Shown here in pieces: positions 45,931-56,946 of a stretch of 64,000 nt of DNA. Under the pieces are notes generated by a model. That model did not search any database and was not told where the DNA came from. It saw only the letters and a program-made list of their open reading frames with translations. The stretch is from Phragmites australis (taxonomy: Eukaryota > Streptophyta > Magnoliopsida > Poales > Poaceae). A program made the translations under genes and the position numbers. The stretch's first letter is position 1; each line of letters begins with the position of its first letter. The stretch covers positions 2,831,501-2,895,500 of the forward strand of contig NC_084932.1 in NCBI RefSeq assembly GCF_958298935.1, in the 5' to 3' direction.

Positions 45931-48858
45931 GATGTCTACCAACGAGTCATCTGGATATCCTCTGATGAAGAACAAGCTCCCAGTCAGACGTCTACACAAC
46001 CAGGTCCTAGTGGAGCCATAATACGAAAGCCAAGGGCATAAGCAAAGTGGCCGACTAAAAAGATCACCATCACGGAAATCGATGATGACGGTGTGCCTAT
46101 GGAGAAGAAGGCCCTGCAGATGTTGCGAAAGCTCGCAGGCCTTAATGCTCGGGAGAGGATGCCATTGACCCTTCTGAAGTTCAATGAGCTCACTGTGGAT
46201 CAAAATAACACCTTGTTCAATGATGGTGTCAATACGTTTGATGGTGTCAATACGTTTTTGGAGTTCTCGGAGAATATGAAGGTGAAGGCTTGCAGGGCTG
46301 CTATGATTGCCAAACTTTGGAGAAGCCACAAGAGCAAGCTTGTGAACGAGTATATGGCAAAAGAGTTGGAGCCCTTCAGCAAGTACCCATATATTAAAAG
46401 AGAGGATTGTGAAGCTTTTGTGGCGTTGAAGAGCTCTGAGACGTTCCAAATGGAGAGTTCAGCAAAGAAGCAGCTTCAGGCAAAGAACAAGTAGAATCAC
46501 AACCTGGGCATAAGCGGGTACATGGGGAAAAGGGATAAATAGCAGGCGGAGGATGCAAAGTTAGCCAACGAAGGGTGCGAGAATCCTTGGTTGCAATTCC
46601 CGGGATGATCGCAATCGTATTTGCTCGCGAGGGGTACGCTGTCAGATAGTGGAGAAATCACCTTCAAATTTAGCGAAACCGAGACAACCGCTCAAAAGGT
46701 GAAAGAAATAGCAACCCACTCCTCCGAAGGTTCATTCACCAGGGTTAGAGAACATGACGTGCTCTCCACTACGCTGGGAAATCCTGAGCACCCAAGTCGC
46801 GTTTGAGGCGTGTCCTGTTCCCAGGGCTAGAAGTTAGGCTTCCCCGAACACGCCAGGATGTATAAGAAGAGGAAGAGACCAGTCCCAATAGATGTGGAAG
46901 CATTGATCCAGTCAATCAGGGAGATCGTTTATCAAGACGTCTTGCAAAGGTTTACGTCACAAGGAGTCGTAATTCCTAGTGCACCAGCGAGTGGTAGCCC
47001 ATTGCTGGACACAAGAGTAGTCAAGCCTACAGGGAGGTTGAACAACCTGTCTTCTCTCCATTCTGTGGAGTCCGATACCATAGACCTTCTCGATGGGCCT
47101 ACGTCATGCTCGCTGGTCATAAGACCTGGAGGCTACTATATTGAGGTTGCAAAGAGTTAAGTGCATCCAAATGTCCAGGTGTTACAGACGGTCCCGATCC
47201 GTCCTGGCTATGCCGTGGTCTTCATGGATTTTGTACATGCCAATGTCGTGGACACAGATTTGCTCGTCCCCTCTCCCCCCAATGATGGGATCCAAAAACT
47301 GAGTCAAGCTCGTCTTCAAAGGATCCAATGGAAGAGGGGGGGACATCGTGGTGCACACAGTATATAGGAGTGATCCGCCTGGATGTTCAAGTTCCCTACC
47401 CCAACCTCAACTTCGAGATGTGCTAGTTGTGTCATCTTTGCCCACTCCGCCATCTACAATTAAGCAACCTAAGGGCAGCCCAGAGAAGAAGAAGAAGCCT
47501 TTGCCCACTCCGCCATCTACAAGTAAGCAACCTGAGGGTAGCCTAGAGAAGAAGAAGAAGAAGTCCAGGCCAGGGTCTAAGAAGCAGCTGCCGAAGAAAT
47601 CCAAGTCCTCTGGTAAGGACTCAATCGCCGAGAAGTGTTGGATAGGGAAAGCTTGGACTAAGGAAAACCCAAAATTCAAGCTTAGGAAGCCCTTGCTGTC
47701 GGCATATCCACTTCGGCAGGCGAGACAACCTTGTGTTGAGTTGCATAATTACTACCTACAAGGTTGTAGAGAGAAGAAGGATTTTATTGTGTTATATTAC
47801 CAAAATTGTTACTTCTTGACTGGGGACGACTACTTCCTCGTGGGCTTCAACGACTTATACGATCTCTTCAACCTCGATGGACTAGACATGTGTAAGCCCT
47901 TTCAAACTAGACGTTCATTAATTATTACCACTGAATTCTCCAATCTAACTAATTTCTTATCTGTAGACACTTGATGCAAGAAACGAGGAAGAAGGAGCCC
48001 TTCAGATTCCTTGACCCCCAAAATGTGACGATTTCTTTGATGGAACAACAGAGGGAATTTGTTGTGGAATATGTGGGTAGGGCAGTGAGCCACTTTTCGA
48101 AGAGGGACTACCTGATAGCTGCGCACAACACTGATGGCCATTGGATCTTACTGGTCATTGCCCCCCAAGTGGAACTTGGTCTGATACTTCGATTCATCAA
48201 GACCAGTGGTGGGACCTAACGATGAACAGGGACAACGTGACTATACTTTTGTCAAACAAATCCTCGACGAGAAAGCTCTTCATGACTTAGGTTACATATT
48301 GAACTTTTCAAACTTACACCAAATGTTGACTATTGGATCCCTCTTCGCATGTAGGGCTTTTGACATTGATATGCGCTATGATCCAAAGTACGATCCGAAG
48401 GAGCCCCACACACTGATACATAAGACCGCCTTCACGGTAAGTGCCAGCAGACATATTTGTAAATACTCTACTACTACATTTTTTCCTTTCGAACTAACAG
48501 TTTTTTCCCTCTCCAGTGTCACCAACAACTACTGGGCAATTTCTGCGGATTCTACATTGCGTGTCACATGTTGCTATTCATAGTAACAAAGGATATGAAA
48601 TCCCCAGATGTAAGATAATTGTATAGGCTTTTCATAAATGCTTTTATTCATTACAAATATCTGATGATATAATGATTTTTCTCACGCTAATTGCATACTT
48701 TTTCCATAACTACTTTCATTTAGCAGGAATTTAGCTTACCGGATGGCAACATCGAGGATTCTGCACTCTCCAACATTCGAGCACGGATCACCTCGTTCTT
48801 AATGACCATAGTTATCTCTTCGAAAGGTGAGTTCTATTGTAGGGAGGCGAGGCTCTGA
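45931..48858 (+). pseudogene. CACTA second protein with Ulp1-like (C48) protease domain, disrupted
   Basis: After an N-terminal part with a stop at 46038, 46060-46490 reads MEKKALQMLRKLAGLNARER, then KVKACRAAMIAKLWRSHKSK and FSKYPYIKREDCEAFVALKS, the DNA-binding-like region common in grass CACTA proteins. Next come GEITFKFSETETTAQKVKEI, SSEGSFTRVREHDVLSTTLG and a Lys-rich linker (47460-47620). Then follow YFLVGFNDLYDLFNLDGLDM and the protease: HNTDGHWILLV (catalytic His, about 48125), YFDSSRPV (Asp, about 48190, after a shift), and QQLLGNFCGFYIACHML (Gln/Cys, about 48520-48565, after an intron 48436-48516). It ends KGEFYCREARL at 48858. Ulp1-family enzymes cut ubiquitin-like modifiers. Catalytic residues remain readable but frameshifts and stops break the protein. 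Confidence 0.88.
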
Positions 48859-49108
48859 GTTATGTAATTTGTGGTTGCACTTTCGACTTATGTAATTTGT
48901 AACTATCTTGATGTAATTTGTGGTTCACTTTCGACTTATGTAATTCGATGTTGCACTTTTGACTTATGTAATTAGAGCTCTTGATGTGGACTTGCATCGT
49001 TGTACGTTTTGAGGACTTTTGATTTTGTAATTTATGATTGTATATCTCGTGACTGTGACATGAATATATCTAGATGTGTTTAGATGTGTCTTATTTGTAG
49101 AAGAAGAT

Positions 49109-49144
49109 GGCTGCCAAATCCTGACATTGCTTCAGTATGCAGCC
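49109..49144 (+). other. Shared 3' motif, copy 3
   Basis: GGCTGCCAAATCCTGACATT continues to GTATGCAGCC. After a possible acceptor TTTGTAG it gives KKMAAKS and a stop, as in copies 1 and 2. Confidence 0.7.
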
Positions 49145-49169
49145 AAAAAATAGGTAAATCCCTTCGATG

Positions 49170-49866
49170 AATGAGACTATTAGTGACGGGTGGTAAATTC
49201 ACCCGTCACCGATGACCGAGTCCCAGTGACAAGTAGCTTTTAAACCCGTCTCTGAAACTCAGTCATTAGATCTCTGAAACTCAGTCATTAAAGACAGGTT
49301 AAAAAGATACCCGTCACTAATGACTCATAACACCCCGTCACTGGTTCTAGATAATTAGTGACGGGTGGTAAATACACCCGTCACCAATGACTCGATCACT
49401 AGTGATGGGTTGTTGTTAGCACCCGTTACTAATGACAGAGTCCCAAAGACGGGTTGAAAATCTACCCGTCACTAATGACTCAGTAAGCAATGACGGGTGG
49501 TAACAACCCGTCACTAATAATCAAGTTATTAGTGACATTTGTATATACCACCCGTCACTAACGATCGAGTCTCAAAGATGGTTTGCAAAGCTAACCGTCA
49601 CTAGGGATCGATAATTAGTGACGGGTGGTACATACACCCGTCACTAATGATGCTCACAGTGACGGGCAACATGCATGCTCAAGTCATAGGAGACGTATTT
49701 TAGTGACATGTCTCAATTATAACCCGTCACTGGTGATTATCATTACTGACGGGTCCCAACCTGTCACTAATGTTTTATCATTAGTGATGCAATAAGAGTG
49801 ACGGGTGCAGTAACCGTCACTAATGATAGTTATCACCCATCACTAATGTGCTTTTCTGGCGTAGTG
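49170..49866. repeat. CACTA subterminal repeat block E and right terminal repeat
   Basis: The longest array: about 25 words of GTGACGGGT or ACCCGTCAC in both orientations, then the terminal CTTTTCTGGCGTAGTG (49851-49866). This is the canonical right end of a CACTA element. Confidence 0.92.
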
Positions 49867-50838
49867 GGTTATGGTGAGCGACACACTCTTAGCAAAAAAA
49901 TTTGCTTGCTATGTACCTTTCTACCGTTTGGTTAAGGCAAAGAAATTAGTCTCCAAATGGTATGGTTCATAGAAAACTAGGGGTGCAAGTTTTATATTTT
50001 TTTAATCATTGAGTCGATCCAAAACTCAAAAAATGAACTAGAGATTCATTTCCACCTAATTAAGTTAAAGAAAAAATAAATTAAGTAGTGACTCAGAACT
50101 ACCCATTGGGTACCTACTTGCATCCATACTAGAAACCTACTATCCAAACGTGGGGACATCTTTCACGACAACATTGTCATAATCTTTTTTTTAGAAATTC
50201 ATACTATGATTAATTATGCATAATTTTGATACACTCTTTGGATATGATATTTTACATATACTAAAAGACTTTTTAAAAAGTTTGGAGCAAAACATTTTGG
50301 GAATTGCGGAAATTTTTTGAGAGAATTTTTAAAATGTGAAATTATCACACATATAGATGTATTCTGTAAATAGAAATGTAAAAATAGGCATATGCTACTA
50401 TTTTCTTTAATTATGATGCAAGTGAATAGATATATGCTATTAAAAACAAATTATGTTGCATTTAGTTATAAACAAGTTAAAATCTTTCCACATGGCAATG
50501 ATCTAATGACTAAGAGATTTCTATGTAGGCATCCTAGATACCCTAAACCAACTGATACAAGGTGCAAGCAATGACATAAAACAATGTAGAGAAAATATTA
50601 GAAACATACATGTGGACTTTCTAAACTTTGACTATCAATATGTTTTTAAATATATAGGTTGAAAACATATTGTATGTGTAGACTTATATTGAAAAATTCT
50701 CATATTCTATTAATTTGTTGGGTTCTACGAACGTATTACCGTAGAAATGGCGGTCAAAGTTGTGTTTCAAGGACTTACTGATTTTCAAAACATCAATATA
50801 TAAGTATTTGTGAATGGAGGAGTAATATATAATAACCA

Positions 50839-51092
50839 CTCCATCCAATCCAAAATAAGTGTCATTTTAGACATCGACATGATCCAAAAATTAAACTTTG
50901 ACTGTTACCTTTTGTTATAATATATAGATAAAACATAGCAAAGTATATTATTATTAAAGTATTTTTGAGACAAATCTACCCGTGTTATTTTCAAGTATCC
51001 AAACTCAATACATAAAAAGTAATTTGTAGCTAAAATTTAAAATAATTGATATCATGCAACCCAAAATAACACCTATTTTGGACTAGAGGGAG
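50839..51092. mobile_element. Stowaway MITE
   Basis: The left end ACTCCATCCAATCCAAAATA and right end TTTTGGACTAGAGGGAGT are inverted, diverged Stowaway termini; TA follows the right end. The element is about 254 bp, AT-rich and non-coding. Confidence 0.7.
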
Positions 51093-52319
51093 TATATAAT
51101 AAGATGACCCTATTAACATGGATTTTTTTATTTCAAAACCATAAAATTCGGCAACTAATATGCAACTTAATGAAAATGAATTTTAAAAATGAACTGCTTC
51201 AACTGTTTGTGCGTGTGTCTCTACAAGGGATGGGTAGCATATTTTTTTTCCTCGAAAATAATGGCAGGAGCTCTGCCCTTGAATTAATGAGGAGTATAAC
51301 ATTTTCTTGTGCGCTTCCATTTACTTCTGTTCAAGTCATGCATTATGGTTCAGTATAATGTAGCGATAACATTATTTTGGGATTATTTCTAAACAGTAGG
51401 AGTACATAGGTCATTTAGTTTGGGCCAATTCCGACTATGCACAGAGGAATTTTGTGGATTGAGCGCTCAAGACAAGCACACATAAAATAACAACTAAATT
51501 CTCGAGTTATGCTACATACTCACGTGTGTTCACTGCATGCTAACACACATGTAAGATTGTTAGTGAACTAAATTCATGAGTGCCGCTACATCTTCTGGTG
51601 TGTTTGTCTACTGTTAGCACACAGAAACTATTGCTAAGTCGTGTGTGTCTCCATCAAACACTCAGAGGAAGGAGATCCACTTAAAAGACCAATCAAATTG
51701 ATCTCCCAACAAAATCGACAGCACAACCATTGTTTTCCATATTTCCCAGCTATTTATACGACTGTATCTATTTATGTGCCCAATTGGAACCTTTTGTTTG
51801 GTTTTCATGTTTTTCCATTAGGGACTCAAATTAGGGGATAGCAATGAGGTGCTTCATCGATAGTTCCATGCAGTTCTACGCATTAACACGCTGGACGAGT
51901 TCTTAGGATCTCTTGGCAAACAAATCAGAGCACCAGGGCTTATAATATATGACTAGGTGGATTGGCGCACTTATGCAGCGTCCGTTTTTTTCTTCACAGA
52001 ACATGAAAAAAAAAGACTAAAAAAATTAGGTCCACCAATTTTAGGCGTCTCAATATTTATTTATGAATTTATTAATATTTAACATATTTATTTAATTATG
52101 AGGAAAACAGTATTATTTTTATGCATGCACAGAATTTTAATGTAGATGACAGTAATACGAACCTAACAAAATTTGTTTCATATTTTTTTAGTTTTAGATA
52201 TTTTTTCTGTGCATTTTAGATTATTTCAGCCGATTTATCAATATAACTATTATACCTTTCGTTATTTTTCTAGAATTTTTCAAAAAATTATATTATACTT
52301 GTAAATATATGGATACGTA

Positions 52320-52355
52320 TATACATACATATATGTATATGTACATATATACATA

Positions 52356-52389
<34 letters not shown>

Positions 52390-52415
52390 CATCTATATAT
52401 ATATAGATATATACA
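52320..52415. repeat. AT/ATAC microsatellite
   Basis: Runs of ATAC and AT dinucleotides, longest at about 52358-52385. Minus-strand Tyr/Ile-rich frames here are artefacts. Confidence 0.9.
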
Positions 52416-53099
52416 TATGTAGGGTCCATATAAACAGTAGCTATAGTGCTTGAACCTAGGAATTGCTTCAATTCTCGGAGCTTTAATATACCGCTTTTAA
52501 CAAGGACTAATGTGCAATTACTCAAGAAGCTGAGAGCTATTTTGCAAAGCCACCAAAATCTCAAATCAGCCTACATTACAAACCTAGCCGCCGCAAGATG
52601 GTCCAATTCAATTTTGTTCACCATTTTTATAATGAAAAATCTTCGGTACTAATAAGCAAATAGGTACAAATGTGCTGAATGTATTCTGTCTAATCCTCAT
52701 CCGAAGGTTATGTTTGATTCTATTAGTGGAGGGATTATTTTAGGATATTTTATATATTTTATGCAAAACAACTCCCCTACTGGTGAGATACTGAGATTAA
52801 TCGTGATCTTTGGATAGGAATTGGACCGAAGATATTAACTATTTGCAAGTTCATACCTATTTACTTGTTTGCATAAAAGATTTTCCTTTTTACAACTAAT
52901 CCATCTCCCCTTTTATATTCCAGAATTTTTGTCTACTTATATTGACGAATTTGCCCTTGGGATCGGATTGGCCAACAAATTCATGGTCCGGCTCGACTGT
53001 CTACCTGACCCTGACCCACCAGATCAATTCAACTAGCTAGTGTTGCTTTCCGAGCGACTAGGGTTTCTTCCGGCGGCGGCGAGCGGGCGCGAGGAGGCG

Positions 53100-54806
53100 A
53101 TGCTGCCCGCGGAGAACGATCCAGTGGCGGAGAAGACGGCATCCGATGGGAAGAAGCCGCCGGCGGGGGTGACTTCGTCCGATGGGAAGAAGCCGCCGGC
53201 GGAGGTGACGCCGCCCGAGGAGAAGAAGCCGCCGGCGGGGCTGACGCCGTCCGATGGGAAGAAACCGCCGGCGGAGGTGACGCCGCCCGAGGAGAAGAAG
53301 CCGCCGGCGGGGGTGACGCCGTCCGATGGGAAGAAGCCGCCGGCGGAGGTGACGCCGCCCGAGGAGAAGAAGCCGCCGGCGGGGCTGACGCCGTCCGATG
53401 GGAAGAAACCGCCGGCGGAGGTGACGCCGCCCGAGGAGAAGAAGCCGCCGGCGGAGGTGAGGCCGGGCCGCGACGACCGCTACACCCTCGGCGTGCCGGA
53501 CCCGTACTCTAATCTGTTCTGCGCCCTTCTCGGCATGGCATTGGTGTCGGTGCTGTACGTGTGGCTTACGCCGTGGGTGCTGAAGCGCGTCGCTGGCAAG
53601 CCAACGGCCATCGTGTTGGCCTCCTCCCTCCTCGCCGGCTGCTACATCTTACTTTGGACGATCACCTTATCAGAAACCATGGGTTTCCTCACCATCTTCT
53701 TCCGGGGTACCTATGTTGTCTTGCTGGCCCTGACTGCCGCTCACCATATCGGCCCTGAAAGTGGAGCGGCATTTGCGAGCCTTTGCACCTTCTATGCCGC
53801 AGGGATGCTTGGGTATGCTATCGCGGAGCATCGCCAGCTCGCTGGGAGTGAGAAGTCCGCAAGTGCTGTGGTCACCCCTCCCTACCGGGGGGAAGAGCAT
53901 CAGCAGCGCCGCGAGGGGTGGTTCTTCTACGGTTGTTTCATACAAGGCATTACAACTTTGTGCTTCCTCGTGCGCATGGCGTGGGTGATCTTCTTTCCGG
54001 CAGACGTTGCCTTTTCGGCAGACGACCCAGCGGACCGGATCTTGCTTGTTGTTGAGGAGCTCTCGCTTGAGACGGTTGCTCTCGCGTGGTTGTGGAGTGA
54101 CTTCGTGTCTTTGGTTCTCCTGGAGGAAGCTCTTGTCTCTCTGGAGACAATGTTCATTAAGGTACCTGCTTTTTTCGTTGCGATATACACACTTAACGTT
54201 GTACTCTTGGTTGCTGTGAGCAGTGCTGCCGGGTTGTTGGTCCTGTTGCCTGCCCCAATTGCCATGTCTGGATTCTTGGGGTACTGTCTTGCTGTGTATG
54301 CCCGCTACAAGAAGACTAGAGCAAGGTATGTATCTATAACCAAATTTGAATAGTCTGCTTGCATATTAGTTTCTCAAAGCTTGCACTAGAAATTGTTTCT
54401 GCTTTTGTTTTAAATTGAACAAAATGATCAATTCTTTTTTCTTATATGTAATTGTTCATTCTGGTTTGGCACAATGTAACACTAGGGGATTGCCCTTCTA
54501 TCTTGAGCAAAAGTCATCATTTTTTAAAATAGAACAAAATTACTAGAAACTCTTCTTATATGCAATTGTTTGTTTTGGTTTGGCGCAGTGTGTCACTAGA
54601 ATGTTTTTTTTTATTACCATTCTATCTTGAGCAAATGTCATCATTTTCCCCCTCTACTGTGCAGGGTAGGTGTCAACAGCTTCTCACAAGGTGGGCCTGG
54701 TAGGCTTGACCTGCAAGCCCTTACTGGACAGAAGGCGACTGAGCTTGCCAAGAAGCCTGAGATTGATGAGCCTAACCTAAGCCTAGTAGGCCTAGAAGGA
54801 GCCTGA
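53100..54806 (+). CDS. Multi-pass membrane protein with N-terminal 24-residue repeats, family unknown
   Basis: Two exons, 53100-54325 and 54665-54806 (AG|GTATGT ... GTGCAG|G), join in frame to 455 residues. Without splicing the frame would stop at 54353. The ATG at 53100 (GCGATGCTG) begins MLPAENDPVAEKTA; an upstream in-frame GTG is not a likely start. Residues about 27-122 are four tandem 24-residue units (SDGKKPPAEVTPPEEKKPPA plus four variable), hydrophilic and Lys/Pro-rich. Then follow about eight hydrophobic segments (roughly 139-160, 169-189, 193-212, 220-238, 270-292, 305-335, 340-365 and 370-395) with a charged loop after the fourth. The tail after splicing (VGVNSFSQGGPGRLDLQALT...) is hydrophilic and cytosolic-looking. 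I know no domain for it. A CTAGGGTTT word sits in the leader. It looks intact. Confidence 0.78.
53178..53465 (+). repeat. Coding tandem repeat, four 72-bp units
   Basis: Four consecutive 72-bp units, almost identical in DNA, each beginning TCCGATGGGAAGAAGCCGCC or a close variant. Units 1 and 3 end GLTP and unit 2 ends GVTP, so a 144-bp higher-order repeat is visible; unit 4 ends EVRP. The near identity indicates recent expansion or ongoing unequal exchange. Confidence 0.93.
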
Positions 54807-56423
54807 CCTGTAGCCCTCGCTTCCACAAGGATCATGAGCTTGATGAGTGCAATCAGAAGCTCGGCCTACACCTTGTTGCTGAAGCTTGAGCTTGATGAGT
54901 GTGATAAGGAGCTGGGTGCGGCATAAAACCTTAACATGTTGAGGAATTAGCATCAATGTTTTAACCTTATTATCTCTGTGGAGTGGTTGCACAGAGTGTG
55001 AAGTGTGGACTCCTGTTTTACTTCCCGCTATTGTAAACAAATTTATGATAAGGGTATCTTTTGTGTGGACTTCATGATGGGAAAGAAACCGCAGAAAGTA
55101 TTACGTTGTCTAGATGATGTTCTGGGTAGAAATGTTTGATGACTTATTGCACGATGATTTACTTTGTCTGTAAGATCAGAGTGTTCATTTCATTTGTGTT
55201 ATTGAAAGTGGCATAATTTGGCTATGATGTGGTATTGCCAGATGATTTTGAGTGCTATGTTTCCCCAGTTTCAATCAGCAATGACCAAGGAGCTATTGGT
55301 GTTGTCTGATTTGTGTTATTAAAAGTAATACTACGGTCGTCCAGTTCTAATAAGAAAGTGCAACTATAATAAATTGATGTGTTCTGTCTCATCTGCTTTT
55401 TAACGTGCAAATTAGTTTCTCGGCTCCTTGAACTTGTGTCTGTTTGAAAAATTGATCACTCATACCCTGTTACTCTACCAGTAGTGTGATTATCATTTCT
55501 ATTTTTTGTGCATAAGGTTGCACATCATCTCATAATCTCAGCTTGTGTTAGTGTTTTGTTGCAGAAAGTTTAATAACAGAAGACTGTATTTGTAAAATTT
55601 CCATGTCTTATATTTTTTAACGGGCCCCTACATGATCAGATTCATGTCTCAATTTGCAAGACTGTATTCATATAAGTGCTCCGTTCTTCTTGTGAATCAC
55701 ATGTGCTCATATTCATTTGAGGTCAACAGCATCACGATATGTTCATACTTCGAAAGCTTAAAGACCCACGCCCAAAACCTTTCCTCTGAAACAATGTTAG
55801 TAGAAATCGAAGTGTCTGCTTGCTGATCTGAAACATGCTTCGACAACACTTCAAACATATCAATTACATGACACCGAAGTTCACATATATTTGGATCATC
55901 ATTCGCTTTTACATCACCAAGCAGCAGCAGCAGCTTCAATCTTTATCCTTCCACACATCCAACAATTTCAAGAATCATTCGTGTTGAGGTAAATTGAAGG
56001 ATGAAGTCTACAACTGTCAATGAATCAATATTAAGTCAAACTGTCAGATTTTGAACCATATTCTGGAAAGTTTGAATTGTAATAGTATAATCAAAAGTAA
56101 AATTAGAACATGGCCATTAAGACTGATTGCGACAGGTAACTGAACTGGTAGGTGGTAGCAGGGTAACAGACTAGTTTACAAAGAAGCAGGGTAATAGAGT
56201 ATGACCAAACTACGAAGATAGCTTCACTCAAGAGAGTAATCAAGAATGGCAAGACTGGAAAGTAAAAACATGTACTATAAATCAGCATGAGACAACATTG
56301 GAGTATCGATGCAAGGGGCAGGGATGTACAAAATTTCAAGAGAAAAACTTCTTTTTAGAGAAAACTGTAGGGGAAGCCCCTACAATGTTAAACTTATATT
56401 ATTATATATACAATAAAAAGATA
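54807..56423. other. 3' region of the membrane protein gene and spacer
   Basis: No gene supported. Beyond the probable 3' untranslated region (to about 55150) a minus-strand open stretch at 55697-55939 reads DPNICELRCHVIDMFEVLSK and on to SEERFWAWVFKLSKYEHIVM. It looks protein-like but I do not recognise it, and no flanking exons were found. Confidence 0.45.
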
Positions 56424-56426
56424 TAA

Positions 56427-56834
56427 GAGCATCTCCAACCGACTACTCATATTTGACCCCCTATTCCTCTTATTTAGGGACTTCTCATCCAGATTTCATC
56501 CCCTATTTCTCAACACGTTCCAACCGACCCCTCATATTTGACCCCCTATATTCGAATCACCTCTATTTTATTAATATTTGGTAACTCTCTCTCCTCTCTC
56601 TCCCCTCTCTCCCCTCTCTCCCTCTCTCTCTCTCCCCTCTCTCCCTCTCTCTCTCCCCTCTCTCCCAAATGAGGGGTTGGATGAGGAGTCCCTAGATGTA
56701 GGGGGTGAGGGATGAAATTTGAGGGTTCCTCAAATAAAGGGGGTCGGATAGGGGGTCGGTTGGAGACCGTTTTTCATCGTTTTTTCCTCAAATATAGGAT
56801 AGGGGGTGAGAAAAGGGCTTGGTTGGAGATGCTC
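56427..56834. mobile_element. Tourist/Harbinger MITE
   Basis: The inverted ends GAGCATCTCCAACC and GGTTGGAGATGCTC are flanked by TAA on both sides (56424-56426, 56835-56837), the target of PIF/Harbinger elements. The 408-bp element pairs over much of its length and holds a CT-rich microsatellite. Confidence 0.92.
56583..56668. repeat. CT-rich microsatellite
   Basis: Irregular (CT)n with CCCCTCTC interruptions inside the Tourist element. Confidence 0.9.
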
Positions 56835-56946
56835 TAAGGGAGAGAACAAACAACACTTACCTAAGTAGGCCGAAAAGAGGGAGGGAGGATACTGTACCAG
56901 GGAAGGAAGGGGGAAAAGAAGAAAAAAGAGGGGGGAGGTCTGAGAC

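Larger units (their letters stand above)
38528..49866 (+). mobile_element. CACTA (En/Spm) transposon complex
   Basis: The left end CACTATGTAAAAA (38528) and right end CTTTTCTGGCGTAGTG (to 49866) are CACTA-type termini. The right one is a canonical CACTACGCCAGAAAAG inverted repeat, the left one is degenerate. Five blocks of subterminal repeats (GTGACGGGT and its complement) divide the interior into four gene modules: 39113-40059, 41440-43290, 43782-44334 and 45931-48858. The 3-bp flanks (ATT and GGT) do not match, so the outer ends may come from different elements, and the whole is better seen as fused or tandem copies than as one intact element. All coding parts except the short acidic frame are interrupted, so it is not autonomous. 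Confidence 0.85.
49867..53099. other. Transposon-scarred intergenic region
   Basis: Apart from the Stowaway element at 50839-51092, the simple repeat at 52320-52415 and a right-hand Stowaway-like end at about 50800-50824 (GTGAATGGAGGAGTA), I see no gene. The last 60-100 bases are the GC-rich leader of the membrane protein gene, with CTAGGGTTTC at 53059-53068. Confidence 0.5.

Noticed and set aside
38561..49866. CRISPR-like array, because short repeats recur at spaced intervals
   Set aside because: Repeats occur in both orientations, spacers are irregular, and they flank CACTA genes; this is the subterminal repeat structure of En/Spm elements in a plant genome.
53040..53099. Upstream in-frame GTG start for the membrane protein
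   Set aside because: Plant genes start at ATG; the first in-frame ATG is at 53100.
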